The notes under the pieces are model-generated. The model had not been told where the DNA came from and did no database searches. It saw nothing but the letters and a program-made list of their open reading frames with translations. Below, one piece after another: positions 1-12,000 of a stretch of DNA of 24,460 nucleotides. The position numbers and the translations under genes were made by a program. This stretch comes from Ettlia oleoabundans (lineage: Eukaryota; Chlorophyta; Chlorophyceae; Chlamydomonadales), in the NCBI GenBank assembly GCA_019693395.1, contig JAAMXP010002511.1, positions 1 through 24,460 of the forward strand, read 5' to 3'. The first letter of the stretch is position 1, and every line of letters starts with the position of its first letter.

Positions 1-3000
1 CCCCCACACACTGGCACGTGCACCGCCGCTCTGTGGCCCACCTGCATCCACCGTCGCCTGCAGGCCGGCCAGGCAGTCGGCGACATCATTGGTGCTGATG
101 GCTCCAGGCAGCGACTGAATGGATGCCTCCCCAAACCCGGTGGAGCCGCGGTAGTTGAGCAGTACAACATTGTACCCTGGGATGGCAAGCAAAGAGATGG
201 GAGCGAGGAATAAAGTGAGATTGAGGACAGTGCTTCATCAAAACGAGCAGCACAGCTGCTCTCTAACAGTGCGGCTGCCCTTGTGAGAGGGCAAGCAGAC
301 GAGATGTAATGTGCCTGGGTGTATGGGTGGCATCATCTGTATAAGCAACCATGACATTAGGTGCATGATGCTCACCCAGTGCCACCAGGTAGGTGAGGGG
401 CATGAAGTACTGGGCCATGTAGGCGCTGTGAGGACCGCCATGGGGGGTGATGATGGTGGGGCGGGGCCCAGCAGACTCCCGGCTGCGGCAGGGGAGCAGA
501 CGGAACTGCCACATGGAGCTGAGCATGATGCATGCTGGGAGGAGCAGGAAGACTGGCATCACCCTAAACCCCAATAAGGTGGCAAAGGGCAGGAGGGCGG
601 GGAACACGAACAAAGCAGCTGTAGTGTGCCACCGCTGGTACCAGCCTTGCACAGTGGTGGTGGGCAGGATGGTGTGTGCCACTCCTGGCAGAGGACGCAT
701 GCAGCCCAGGCGCATGCTCACCCCGCCATTCCTGCCCTGCCGTACGGACAACGGACAAGCCAGCCGGCCAGCGCGCCCATCAGACTGGAGCCACCAGCCT
801 ACCTGTGGAGCACCACCACCTCAAATCCAATGTTGGTAGGGGGGGTTGTGGGCGCCACCTGCAGGATCGTGGCCTCCACCTCCCGCAACTGCTGTGCCAC
901 CTCCGCCGGTAGGCTGGCTGGCTCAGTATCTGGCAGCGGCAGGCGGGTCCACACCCACGACTGAGCGGTGGGTGTCGCCTGTTCTGCTGCGGGCAGATGT
1001 GCCGCAAGCAATGCAAATGGCTGGCTGGGCTTGCTCTCAGACACAACCACCCAGCCTGCACAGGCCAGCGCGGACGGAAGGGTGTGCAGGTGTTGTGTTG
1101 CTCGCTGGGGAAAGGGGAGACATAATACGATAGTCACTGTGGCAGTTGATACAAATGTGGCGATTATAGTTCGTGTAGTGGTGTCGCCCTTGTCATCCCA
1201 GCAGCAGCCAGACTTGCCATTGCATGAGGCCAGCAGCGACCAGCTGGCACCATTGGCCGGTGTGACACGGGTGACGCCTCCACTCGCAAGATTAACAGCC
1301 ACGACGGCAGCCAGGCTGCAAACAGACAGGCGGGAAGGCAGACAGGCAATCAGAAATGGGATTGGGGTAAGGCGGGCTAGAAAGGTGTAGAGGGTATGGG
1401 CTAGCGAAGGTGTCCAGCAATGAGCAGGCAGGGTATGTAGTAAGTGACATTGCTGGCAATGAGCGGAGAGACATGAGCATAAGGTGCATCAGAGAAGTCA
1501 AGCAGTTATGGTGAGTGGAAGGTGCTGCTGGGGCCCAGCCGTGGGAAAAGTATAGGGCGCTAATCTCAAAGGAAGCACGGTAAAACGATGGGCCTCAGTG
1601 GCAGGGGCACCTGCGCCACTGCGTGGTAAGCAGCAGCGTGTGGCTGCCAGGCAGGAAGGGCTGCTCGGGCAATGCAGTGCAGTAGAGACCCGGGAAATCT
1701 TCGGAAGTGGCAGGATTCCACACGGTGTCAACCACTGCACGGCAATGGAAGAAGGGACGAAGGGCAGCAGCTGGTATCCGTTCATTGTGGGAATAGGGAA
1801 AGCGGGAGGTGATCAAGGTTGCATATGCAGGACAGAGGCCAAGGGTCGAAGGCAGCGATTGAGGGTGGTTGGTTTGCAGAGTAGCTGCAGGGAGAAAAAC
1901 GGGACGGGTGCAGGCAAGGACAGCAGCGAGTGCTTTTGAGGGTCAAGGCCGCTACACCAGTGAATTGGGCAAGGCGGACAGGCAGGAAATCTTGAAGAGC
2001 AGTGCTGCTGTCAACAAGAAAGGCAACCAGGCCAGCGGGCGGCTCAGCGGCGCACCTGTCTTTGCGGGAGGCGGCATTCCGCCTTTCAGTGTTGCTGCGG
2101 CATCGACCCAGCTCAGGCTGTGAAGCATACTAGTGGCGTTGTGCACACCACTGGACACAGCATTCTGCTGGCTCAGGAACACAAGCGTCGACCCGTCAGG
2201 GGAGAAACGAGGGGAGAAGGCGCTGCCTAGGGATGAGGTGAGGCAGACTGAGGTGGGTGGTGCAGCGTCGCTGCCCTCAGCTGCTGCAGTCTGGGGCCAG
2301 GCAAGGCCGTGCAGGCTGCAGGGGCGATTGAAGCAGTAGACCACACCCAAGCGCTGAGGGAAGTTGGCGCTGGCCAGCTCGCTCTGGTGCTCCCAGCACA
2401 CAAACACAAGCGCATCGCCTGCGGGCGACAGCCAGCGGGCAGCAGTTGGAGGGTGTTGGGGTGCGGGTACTTCTGGGGGACTGACCAAGATGGTGCTTAT
2501 GTTAATGGGCAGTGGAAATGGTGAGGGAGAAGCAGCGAAAAACGCCGTGTGACCTAGCCGTGAGGCATACACGCACCGCTGGAACACAGTTGCCTGCTGG
2601 AACACAATGCGGCTGCCATGCCTTGCTCATGCCCGCATACCTTGGGGTGACCACACCGGCTGGCCGCAGCTGGAGTCATCCGGCAGGCCCACCACACGCT
2701 GCACTGCCCACAAGCCGCAATCCAGCACAAACAGAGTGGGGGGCTTCTTTCCTGCACAGGTGCATCATGCACATTCACAAAGGGTGGGTATTTGGGCAAC
2801 AGGATGACCGGCGCGGCTTGATGCAGCTTGATGCAGCGCCAGAGCGAAAGCAGTGCTCCAGGACTGCCCATCACTCTAAGCAATATGCTGCTGAGCACAG
2901 CGATTGATACACATGAGCGATAATGGCCAGTATTGCAATGCGTCTTTGGTGCAGCCAGTTACTGCCAATCCCCACGTTGGCAAACCTCCAAGACTTGCAC

Positions 3001-4477
3001 TGCGGCCTTGCTGCCATCCTGCGTCTCCCTTCAAAGCAGCTTCCCCTGCCCCGACCATAAGCACCCAGCACCCACCAACCCATCCATCCCTGCGTCAACC
3101 CACCTGTGTTGAGCTCCCCCCAGTCCTCGCTCCACTCCCCCTGCCCCCGCCAACCCTTTGGCGCTGCCACACCCTCGACATTCTTGCCGTCTGACCCCGG
3201 CGGCGCAGCGCCCCACTCCGGCGTCCTGGCCGGTGGTGGTGTCTCGGCCACATAAGCCACCCGGGACTCATCTGGTGACCAACAAGCACCTGCATGATGC
3301 GTGCATGTACAGCAGACAAGCAGCTGCATTGGAACATGCATTGGGACATCAGCAGGCACCTGATGGAGGGGCATACAACTGCCTGCACTGTAGTTCACAC
3401 CCATAGCACGCATGCAGCAGTGGGTACGCCCCACCAAACAGACAGGTGTGCAGATTGAGGTGTGCCAGGCGACAAAGCAGGCTTAGCCAGGTGCAGGTAG
3501 CTGGTGTGCATTGTATGTGCCTGGCCTGGCCTAGCCGCCGCACCTGTACCAAACCAGCCATCATTTGCAACCGGGCCATGCAGCGTCTTGGGCACATGCA
3601 GCTCACGCAGCATGCGGCTGCGGTCCCACACCTCCAACACTGCACGCACGTACACGTGCACAGTCAAAGAAGTAAGCATGTGCTGGTAGGCAACGGTAGC
3701 TAGGAAGGAACATTTACGCGTTCCGTGTGCCTGCAACAATCCAACTTCCCACCTGGCGAACACACATATGAGAAAGATGAGGAAGACCACACATACCTGC
3801 ACTGCTGTCACCAGTGCCTGCACGTACGATGAGGACACGGCGACCGGAGGGAGAAGGTGCATAGAGCAGCACGCCCTGCTGTTCTGCTGGCAGGCTGGCA
3901 TCCAGCTCTCCAGCCTCCAGTACCGCCTCATTGAGCGGAAAGGTGGTGAGATACCGCCGCTGGCAGTTGGCTGGCAGGTTGCGCTGCTGCATTTGCATGC
4001 TGACACGCACTCCATCATAGGTGGCAGCCGGGAAGGCCCATCCCCGTCCCACAGCTGGTAGGCTGGCAAAAGCCTCCAGTAGCCTACCCTCCTCTTCCAT
4101 TCCAGGCGGCTCCTCGCGCGGCTTAGGTGGTGCCGCAGACGCTGCACCTAGTGTCGCAGCTGACTGTGACATGGCTCCCGCAATAGAACCAGCAGCTGCC
4201 TGTTTGGGTTGGAGCGGGGCAGGTCTGGGGCCCAGATGGAAACGGGACCTAAAATTCCAGGCAAGGTGAGGAACGGGAGTGGTCAGCAGAGCCGACGTTG
4301 ACGGCAAGTCGGCAGCAGGCACGCGCCCCACAACAATGATCGCGACGTTTCGTCATGTTAATCATCTCCAGCACCGACATCATGATATGTAACTCACCTG
4401 TTCGTGAGAAGGGAGGGTTGGATCCGAAGGTCGCGCCGGGGTGTAAGAGAGCAGGCTCGACGGCCAATTGTCTGCAT
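1..4477 (-). CDS. AARE: Acylamino-acid-releasing enzyme (acylaminoacyl-peptidase, S9 family), partial at 3' end
   Basis: A serine peptidase that removes N-acylated residues from peptides. Exons in transcript order: 4477-4398, 4248-3797, 3639-3544, 3289-3104, 2751-2641, 2418-2056, 1734-1611, 1315-1218, 1055-803, 482-376, 176-42. All junction phases agree and give about 668 residues before the window ends. Conserved signatures are DGWF (about 204-207), CWSPDESRVAYVAE (about 212), WSPQ, YCFNRPC, FSPRFSPDG, FPGLYCTALPEQPFLPGSH, the oxyanion-side TPHGGPHS (600-607) and NYRGSTGFGE (631-640). The first part is the beta-propeller and the hydrolase domain begins around 590. The catalytic Ser, Asp and His exons lie off the left edge. 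Most introns are in phase 1. The chosen start gives a basic, Arg-rich leader beginning MQTIGRRACS, suggestive of organelle targeting. The exon 1 ATG at 4467 is out of frame with exon 2. The alternative is a start in exon 2 at MSQSAATLG. Family identity is secure; the N-terminus is less so. Confidence 0.9.
1056..1217 (-). other. Probable GC-AG intron in the acylaminoacyl-peptidase gene
   Basis: Exon 8 ends at 1218 and the intron begins GCAAGT, the usual extended donor of GC-AG introns. It ends TGTGCAG before exon 9 at 1055. This join keeps phase 1 and produces ASCNG followed by WVVVSES, which fits the expected propeller strand. No GT donor nearby gives the same phase. Confidence 0.65.
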
Positions 4478-4918
4478 GCCAGGGTGCGGCTGCGATTGGC
4501 CCGTAATTGGCAATAGCCACTAATGTTGCTGGGTCATCGGTCATCATCAGTGCCAGCTCACCCTCCTTGGGCCTCCGTCGGCTTTACCTCAATCAATCCA
4601 ATGACCGGGGCCCTTGCTCCAGCTACACTTGTGAGCGGTGGCCTCTCTGTGTGGGTTTGCTTTACTTCTTTGGAGTGATCTCCAGCCTGCAATCGCTCCT
4701 TTGCGCCTCCTGTTTGCCTCCTTGCGAGCTCTCCTGCGCGATCTTCCGCGCACGCCGCGCAGCAGTAGATCACCCCCGCCTCTGCAAGTGAGTGCCGCCC
4801 TGCGCTGCCGCCACTCCAGCCGTAGACCTGCGGGTCCTGCTTTGCCTGCCTTGCTGCCTGCTACTGCCTGCTGCTGAAGTGCAGCTGCACCTCAACTTCT
4901 GCAAAACCACGTGCAGGG
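4478..4918. promoter_or_regulatory. Divergent promoter region, peptidase gene / HLB1-like gene
   Basis: This 441-base region separates the start codons of two divergent genes, so it must hold both promoters and 5' UTRs. CCAAT pentamers occur on the minus strand at 4495-4499 and 4506-4510, close to the peptidase start, and on the plus strand at 4598-4602. The half nearest the HLB1-like gene is CT- and TGC-rich, as expected for a 5' leader. I see no clear TATA box. The CCAAT matches are short and could be chance. Confidence 0.5.
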
Positions 4919-7900
4919 ATGGCGGAGTTGGCTGCGGCGCTGGCGGCATTGTCAGGCGGCAAATCTTCGAGCTCCGCATCGCCTGTCCCCAGCCCCACCC
5001 CCATCTCTCCCTCAAATTTGGCACAGCCCGGCTGGTTCGTCCCACCACACCTGTTGCGCCTGCCACATTGCCGCGCGACGGCATTAACAGCCCACGAGTG
5101 CAGCCGGGAAGCAGCCGCACACCCCACTGACTTTGAGCGCGTCTACCGCTACGGACTGAGCCTGCAGGTGGGACTGAGGGGCGGGCAGTGACTGGCAGCC
5201 GCGCCCCATCATGACAGCCCAACCTCCATGCTGACCTGTTGGTTGGTGTCGTGGAAAGAGGAGCCCTATCCCCACCCTCTGCAGTTGGCCATCCCCCACT
5301 TACTCACCGTTCTCGTCGCATTGCAGCTGTTAATTTCCTGATGCATGCCGACTGTTTACAGCAACAGTCAGACACGAACAATCAGTCGTTTGCCCCTGCA
5401 ATCTTCTTCACCCCTGCAGGAGCTTGCCAGCAAGGTGGCGCAGCAGCCAGAGGACCAGCTAGCGCTGCTTCATCAAGCGGCGGAGGTGAGCTGCCACAGA
5501 CAGGCTCCAGCTCCCTCCACTATTGAATGGTTCTGTGTTACGTGCCTGTTGGGTGATGCCTGATCCCCACCTGTCACACCTGCCGAGACCCCAAAGCCTT
5601 TTCTGCTGGTTCCCCCGACAATCTTGCAGGTCTACTACACGGCCACCACCCTGCTGGAGACGCCCCGCCTGCATGTGCAGGGTGGCCGGCATGCTGCAGC
5701 ACTATGTGAGTGCCGAACCCTTACGTCTGGCTGCCTGCGCTGTCACTGGGGGAGGGTTGTGGCTGAGATGGGGTGCTGGTGCGGCTTTGCAATGATGACT
5801 GGCAACGTCACAGTGTCACAGGGCTGTGCAGCTGCACCCGACCCTTCCAGCCGTCGGGAGTCGCACACCTCAAAGTGCCTGCCACAGGCTCCCTTCACCC
5901 CCAACCTGCCAGGATGGACATGTTTGTTAGCAAAGCAGCCCCTCACTTGGCATGCCATTTGTTCTGCCATTCACCCCTTTCAGCTCACTGCTTCCCTGGG
6001 GCTGCCCTCCGCGCAGACAACTGGGCGGTGGCGCTCACAGATATTGCGCGGCTGGTGCGGGCGCAGCAGCCTGAGGAAGCATACGAGTGCCTCACTGCCG
6101 CAGCCTCCAAATACGCGCAGTCGCTGGCGGTGCAGCCTGACAACCCGCAGGTATGAAGGGGCGGGAAAATCAAGGGATGAGTGTGCCGGTTGGGGAGTGC
6201 CGCATAGGACAATGAATTGAGTGTAGGGATGTAAGGGATTGCCAGCTGCTCATTGGCCCGGGAACCGCGTGAGTTGGGCTGTGGGGCATAAGCTGGGGGG
6301 CCCAAGGAAGGGCAGACTTGACAGCCACTGGCGCCACTGTGAGCACCAATATCAAACTGCTGCCAGGGTGCCGGCCTGACTTGCCGCATGCATGCCTCTA
6401 CATGGCCCTCCATCTCCTCTCCTCCATGCCTTGGTTGCTTTGCATGCCTGCTCCCACCGCCCCCGCCCGCCCCATATCCCACATCTGCAGGCCAACAACA
6501 ACTGGGGCCTGGTGCTGCAAGACCTGTCCAGCCTACGCCCAGCAGCAGAGCGCCGCTCCTACCTGCACCACTCGCTGCACAAATTCCGGCGGGCCATCCG
6601 CCTGCGCCCAGATTTTGATCGCGCTTGCTACAACCTAGGTGGGGCACACATCCTCTTGGTGTGGCTGGCCTTGTGGTCCAAGTGTCGCTATCAGAGGTTG
6701 CGTTTTGTTGGATGTTGGTGCAGTAGGATATGTTGCATGCACCAACTGCAGCCTCAACTCTGGCAGCTGCTTGGCAGGGTTGTGGCGGCTGCCAGCCTGT
6801 GTGCTGTAGCAGGTGTTGTTGCAAGCAGCCTATTCGTGCTTGCTTGCCTGCCTGCTTGCTCGCTAGCTTGCTTGGTTGTTCCGGTGCCCTCTTTTTCTGG
6901 TTCCTCACTCGCTTACCTGTTGTTTACGTGTCCTTCTCTCTCACTCTATTGGCTTGCATGCAGGCACAGTGCTCTACTCTCACGCCTGCTCGCTTCAAGA
7001 GGCGCTGCTAGCCAGCCAGGAGCAGCAGGAAGCGGAAGCACTGGCTAGCAGCAGCAGCAGCAGTGACACGCTCAGCAGGCAGCGCAGCAGCAGCATAGGG
7101 GTAGGTGTGGGCAGCCCAGTGATGGCGGCGGCAGCAGCTGCTGCAGTAATGGCAGGCAGCAGCGGGCGCGCTGGTGCAGAGCGTGCAGTTCAGGCCACCT
7201 TTGCCCATGCAGCTCAGTACATAGCTCTTGCCTATGCCATGCAGCCAGGCAAGCAGGTATACGCAGACAGCCTAGCGGCGGTGCAGCGCCTCCTGCCGCT
7301 GCCTTACCTTCGAGCCGGGCCGCTCCTGGCGGTGCACCCAGACACAGCCGACAGCCCGGGGGAACAGTGGTTGGCCTGCTGGTTTGGCCTGGGACGCGAG
7401 GGCCTGGCGGCAATGCGACCACCAGCGGCATATGCGGGGCAGGGCTTGCCTGCTGCCCCGCCACACATAGCGTACGACCTGGCTGATGTGGCAAATGCCA
7501 GGCTGGTAGCTGACCCCAGCCTGCCAGCTGGCGGCGCCATCTGGCTCAGCCTGCACAGCAAGCCCAGGTGCGGCACAGCGGGCACCTTGTCAGTAGTTCT
7601 CAAATCTGCTGCTGTCACTGTCACTGCTGCTGTCCTGCTGCTGTACTATTGTCACTGTCACGCCTGCCGTCACTGTTCACTGCTGCTGTCCTTGTCACTG
7701 TTTTGGCTAGCCAGCTGGTGGACTGGTTAGCTCTGTTGTCCTAGCACTCGCTGCCAATTCCACCATTTTGACCCGAACCACTGTTAGCCTGACGCTGTCT
7801 GCCTTCCTCAGGCTGTCCAGGCTACAACCCTGTTGTATGGATGCGGTTGTACTTCCTCATGCTGCCTGCAGGGGCGTGTACCTAGTAGCCCCTGATAAGG

Positions 7901-8001
7901 ACGATGCAGAAGGGTGGTGCGATGCGCTGCTGCTGCTCTCCCACTTGCTGCGGGCGGGGCGCATGGCTAGCGTGCAGGCTGCACTGTCTGTTCGTCGCTG
8001 A
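4919..8001 (+). CDS. TPR protein resembling plant HLB1, complete
   Basis: Exons: 4919-5167, 5420-5485, 5630-5705, 6017-6150, 6491-6638, 6964-7567, 7872-8001. Junctions have matching phase and give 468 residues ending in TGA. The core matches plant HLB1 (At5g41950), a TPR protein of the trans-Golgi/early endosome linked to actin. Shared elements are a helix pair followed by NNWGLVLQDLS (about 178-188), KFRRAIRLRPDFDRACYNLG then TVLYS, AAQYIALAYAMQP, RLLPLPYLRAG, and a C-terminal PH-like strand and helix (GVYLVAPDKDDAEGWCDALL). Unlike my memory of the plant protein, a Ser-, Gln- and Ala-rich insert (about 242-300, with a six-Ser run at 253-258) splits the TPR region. The N-terminal 80 residues are Ser/Pro/Ala-rich. 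Introns of 304-340 bases contain only low-complexity sequence. A role in vesicle trafficking is inferred from the plant protein. I found no TGTAA signal within 1 kb downstream. Confidence 0.8.
6838..6876. repeat. Imperfect CTTG/CCTG tetranucleotide tract in an intron
   Basis: Runs of GCTTGCTTG, CCTGCCTG and similar tetramers lie inside the intron before exon 6 of the HLB1-like gene. This is an ordinary simple repeat. Confidence 0.7.
7606..7700. repeat. CTGCTGTCACTG low-complexity intron tract
   Basis: The last intron of the HLB1-like gene carries about 95 bases built from CTGCTG and TGTCACTG units in variable order. It has no coding potential that fits the flanking phases. Confidence 0.75.
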
Positions 8002-9024
8002 CAAACAAGCGCCGGCCTTGCATGGGCAGCAGCAACAGCGGTAATGCAGGGGCTGTGGAGGGGAATCGGTGCAGCAAGGATTCAGTCCACTTGATAGCCC
8101 CTGCTGCTCAAGCTGGCCTGCGCTTCCTCATTCCACTTGTCCTTCCCTGTTTACGTTACAACCTGTACAGTTTTCCAGGATCGGGACTAACAAGGGTCAA
8201 AGAGGCATGCAAGCCCATAATTCGGTAGCAGACTAAAATGTGCAAGGAAATTCGGGGTTTGGGGACACAAGCACGAGGATGGGTATGCACAGCAATAGGT
8301 TTGCGACTGTACGGCTAAAACAGAAGTGGTACAGCAGGAGGCAACTGAACACTCATGATTGAATGGTACCAAACGGCAAGGAATTTGAAAAATCTTTCAA
8401 GTAGTGTGGGCATGGGCATATACATGCGATGGTAATGGGGCAAAGTTAGAGAGTGCAATGCTGTCATTTCTGGACCCAGCGGTTTGCCCAGCGCTCCTTC
8501 CCAATGTGGTGGCGCGTCCAGCACATGCCCTGTGCGTGCGTGGCATATAGCCAATGTCCTTCGAGTCAGCTGAGTGGCCATCACCGCAGACAGATGAAAC
8601 CCTCACGCTTTGTTTGATTGATGGAGAAAGGGAGCGGCAGCGGCCAACCAGCTAGCTTTCCTTATGCTTTGAGGCGCCCCCACCCTCCGTGCTGGCGGGT
8701 GTGCCATGCAGCAGCAAGTGCTCTGGCAGAGGCATGGCAGTGCTGTTGCCACTGTCTTCGGCTGTGGAGGGATATGAGGCTGATGGTACAGCCGCCACAA
8801 TCGGTTCCTTCTCGTACAGCAACCGCTGCTTAGCCCTGCGAGAGTTAAGGAGCCGAGTGGGAGAATCTGGTATACGTGGCAGCCCAAAACAGTAAACTCA
8901 AGTGTGGTAAACCCCAACAGCTCTTGGAAAACATGCAGCAGCTGAGCAGGAGCCTACCAGCCACCCCCACCAACAGTCGTTTACTTCAGCAGGAGCAGGT
9001 TGCATGGGTTGCAGGAGCAGCCTG
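8002..9024. other. Convergent intergenic region (3' UTRs)
   Basis: About 1 kb between the stop codons of the convergent HLB1-like and six-span membrane protein genes. I see no gene here. Both 3' UTRs must lie inside. The only TGTAA-type signal is on the minus strand at 8160-8156, which would give the membrane protein an unusually long 3' UTR of about 865 bases. No plus-strand TGTAA is present, so the HLB1-like gene must use a variant signal. Confidence 0.5.
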
Positions 9025-12000
9025 CTACCTGCTGAGACCCATCACTGTGAGGTAAGCCACCCAGTGCACGGCAAAAAGGCCCAGGTAAGCGGCCCAGGCA
9101 TAGGGCTTGTGCGCATCTGCGGCAAACAAAATGGGCACACAGCATGACGATTCCATGGCATAAGCATGCAGAAAACATGCTGGCCTGCCTACAAGTGGCT
9201 GGATAGCCATGTCATTGTTCCAGTGTTTCCAAGGATGTGACATGCTGCTCACTTGTATCACCTTTGACGGGCCAGCTGTAACAACTTGCACCTCCTGAGC
9301 TGCCGCTGCCCGAGCCGACACTATGGAACCCGCAAAATCATACAGATCGGCAGCCCAGGCCAGCCCAGCACACCTAGGAAGGGGTAGATGAAGCGCCCGG
9401 TTTTGCGGTGGAAAACCGCGGACCAGACGCCGAATAGGCTGCTCCACAGCGCTAGCCAGCCGGCAGAGTAGAGGTCCACTGCAGGGAGGGAGAACAGGAG
9501 GAGGAAAGAGGAGGTGAAGGTGGGCAGATGGGTGGGTGCCACATGCAAGGCATGGGAGTGAACAGCGATTTGGGAATGAGACGGGAGATTCTTAACTCAC
9601 TTTGGAAGACGCAGAGTCAGCATGTACTAAGTGTGGCGGACGCAGCGAGCTCTACCCGCCCGCAACTCGTCAACACAAACATAAGGCACCAGGCACAAAT
9701 TTGGCACAAGTATGATACATAAGTATCCATCCCAAAGGCACTGCTCTCAAACGGCAACAGGGAGGCATGAAACCATCTCCCTGCGACCGGCTGAGAGGAG
9801 CACCTCAATGATGAATATAGGACTCCATGTCAGGTCTCATCCCTTCTGCTCTTCCGAGGTGCTGGGTGGTGATCAGGTGCTGCCCCCCACCTCTTGTGCC
9901 CTCCACTAGGTCAGCACCACCGAGGGCAATTCAACCCGTGCTGCGCCTTATCTGGCAAGAGCCCCTTTGCTCAAACTTGCTTCTGGTAATCACACCTTCA
10001 TGACGTTCAGCCCAACATAACGTTTGTCGGGGCAACCTCCAATCAGCGCACATCAGTCATTTGGTGCGGTACATCAGTCACTTGTTGCGGTACATCAGCA
10101 TTGCTGCGCCAGTAGTTAGCCCCGGTGTTGCACGCCCACGCTGCCCACATGCAAATCCCAGCCCCAATTTCCCCTTTTCATGGCCCACTTTCAGAGGGCA
10201 CAGCATGGTTGGTGTTTGATCGCAAATATCGGCGCTTGCTGTGGCCCACACTCCGCCCCACCAGCCCACCTGGGATGCGGTTGAGCAGCAACTCTCCCAG
10301 CATCATCACAGCGTTGACCCCGTGTTGCTGCACGCAGGGGCAGGGCAACCAATACCATATCTTAGGCAGGTAAGCGTACAGGCAGTCAGCCAGTGCACTG
10401 CGGCTGTGGAGGCATGCAAGCAGCGTGTACCGCCAGGGGCAGGGCATGAGCAGATGCACGGTGGCTGTTGTGGGCATAGGCGGAAGGAGATGTGGCGGTA
10501 TGTAAGGCCACTACCTGGACCAGCCCCACACTAACCACCCACGGAGGCCTCACGTTGTAGCTCTCAAAGCAGTACACCCGCTGCCGCCAGAGCAGGACAC
10601 GGGCTGGGTCAGGCAGGCCAGCAATCATGGGCGCCAGGACTAGCCAGGTCAACAAATCAACAGCAAATGACATCTGCGGTGGGCGGGATGGGCATGCAGC
10701 AGCGGCACAGCAGACAGCGGCGGTGGTCAGCAGCACGTGGGCGGCAGCAGGGTGGGCCGGGAGGCAGCAAAGAAGACAGCAGTGATGTCAGCAAAGGGGT
10801 TGCTATCCCTTTCTGCTTCACGTTGTATGACTCAAGGTTGTGATGAATGGCGTGCCAGTAGGCCCTGCTCTGCGGATCTGTTTCCGCACTTTGCAGCATG
10901 GGCACCAGCACGAGCCAGGTCGTGCCATCAACCACCAGAGTCATCTGCAAACAGCCAGGCGGGCAGCGTAGCATAGACCAGGACATGCACAGCATGCCGC
11001 AGCACACCCAATCAGGACAACCCAACAGCGCACCATACAAGCCCAGAACGCTGGGGGAGCCACCACCTGTGACAGATCAACCAGTCTTGCAGGGCATTCT
11101 TTCTACTTTGCGAGGCCAGCCAGCCTAGGCAAGCACCGGGCCCATCTACTTTGGGTCCACCTGCACAGCTGCCCTCCATTTCTCATGCAGCCAAACCATC
11201 TCAGCTACTCCCCGAGCGGTTTCTTCTTTGCCAACTGATTGACAGCCCAGCAGAGTGCCCCTCTCACCGGCGTCACCACACAAAAGGTTGCGAGCGTGGC
11301 CTTGCACAGCCAGTCCATGCCGCAAGGCTGCTGTGCCTGCTGCTTTGCCTTTTGGCTCCTACGGTGACGCTTTTCCTGCAGCCATGCTCGCATGCTGGCG
11401 GCACTGGCCAGGGCAAAGAAGGCGGTGAGCAGCCACCAGTTCCAAACTGCAAGGTGGAGAATGGGATGGAGGCGGTGGGGGTGCGTGGTGACTTTGCGCT
11501 GGCCAGTGTGTACAGGAGGCAACCCAAGCACTGCCTTTGGCTGGCATGTGTTGTGGAAGCTCGATGGACCGCCCAGCTTTGAGAACCTTAAAGGAAAGCA
11601 TACAGGAAGGAAAGGCGGTGCTCCCGAAACTCGTGATTGTTGACTGTTGTTGATGCTGCTGTTGATCCTGCTTCTGCTCTCCATTTTCACCTCATCTCCC
11701 TCACCCGTGTAAAACACAAACACCAGCGGCCCTTTCACCAGCAGCTGGGTCAAGCCGATGAACAACGCCCAGCCCAGCATGGCCAGCCGGTAGTACAGCA
11801 GCAGCCGGGGACGACCTGCAGCAGGAAGGGCGGCCGCCGCAACTGGGCAATGGTAAATAAACATGCAGGGGTGGTAACATAAGGTGAGCAGTGTGTTACA
11901 CAGGAAGCGGCTTCGGGGATGCAGATGCCCATTTGCCAAAACCAGCCGGCTATGAATCCTGCCACACAAGTGCCTCAAGACCCCGCTTATGCACACTTAC

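Noticed and set aside
2554..2898. 114-codon minus-strand open frame near the peptidase exon 5
   Set aside because: It is in a different frame from the real exon 2751-2641, which encodes KPPTLFVLDCG and WSPQ in register with both neighbours.
5985..6908. 307-codon minus-strand open frame
   Set aside because: It overlaps exons 4 and 5 of the HLB1-like gene and their introns on the other strand, with Gln/Ala/Cys-rich shadow composition and no domain.
10051..10108. Short tandem repeat considered as a CRISPR-like array
   Set aside because: Units are contiguous with no spacers, there are fewer than three copies, and it lies in an intron of a eukaryotic gene.
11205..11996. 263-codon continuous minus-strand open frame
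   Set aside because: It reads through an intron of the six-span protein gene. The parts that look real (NWWLLTAFF and LLLYYRL) are separate exons with matching splice sites.
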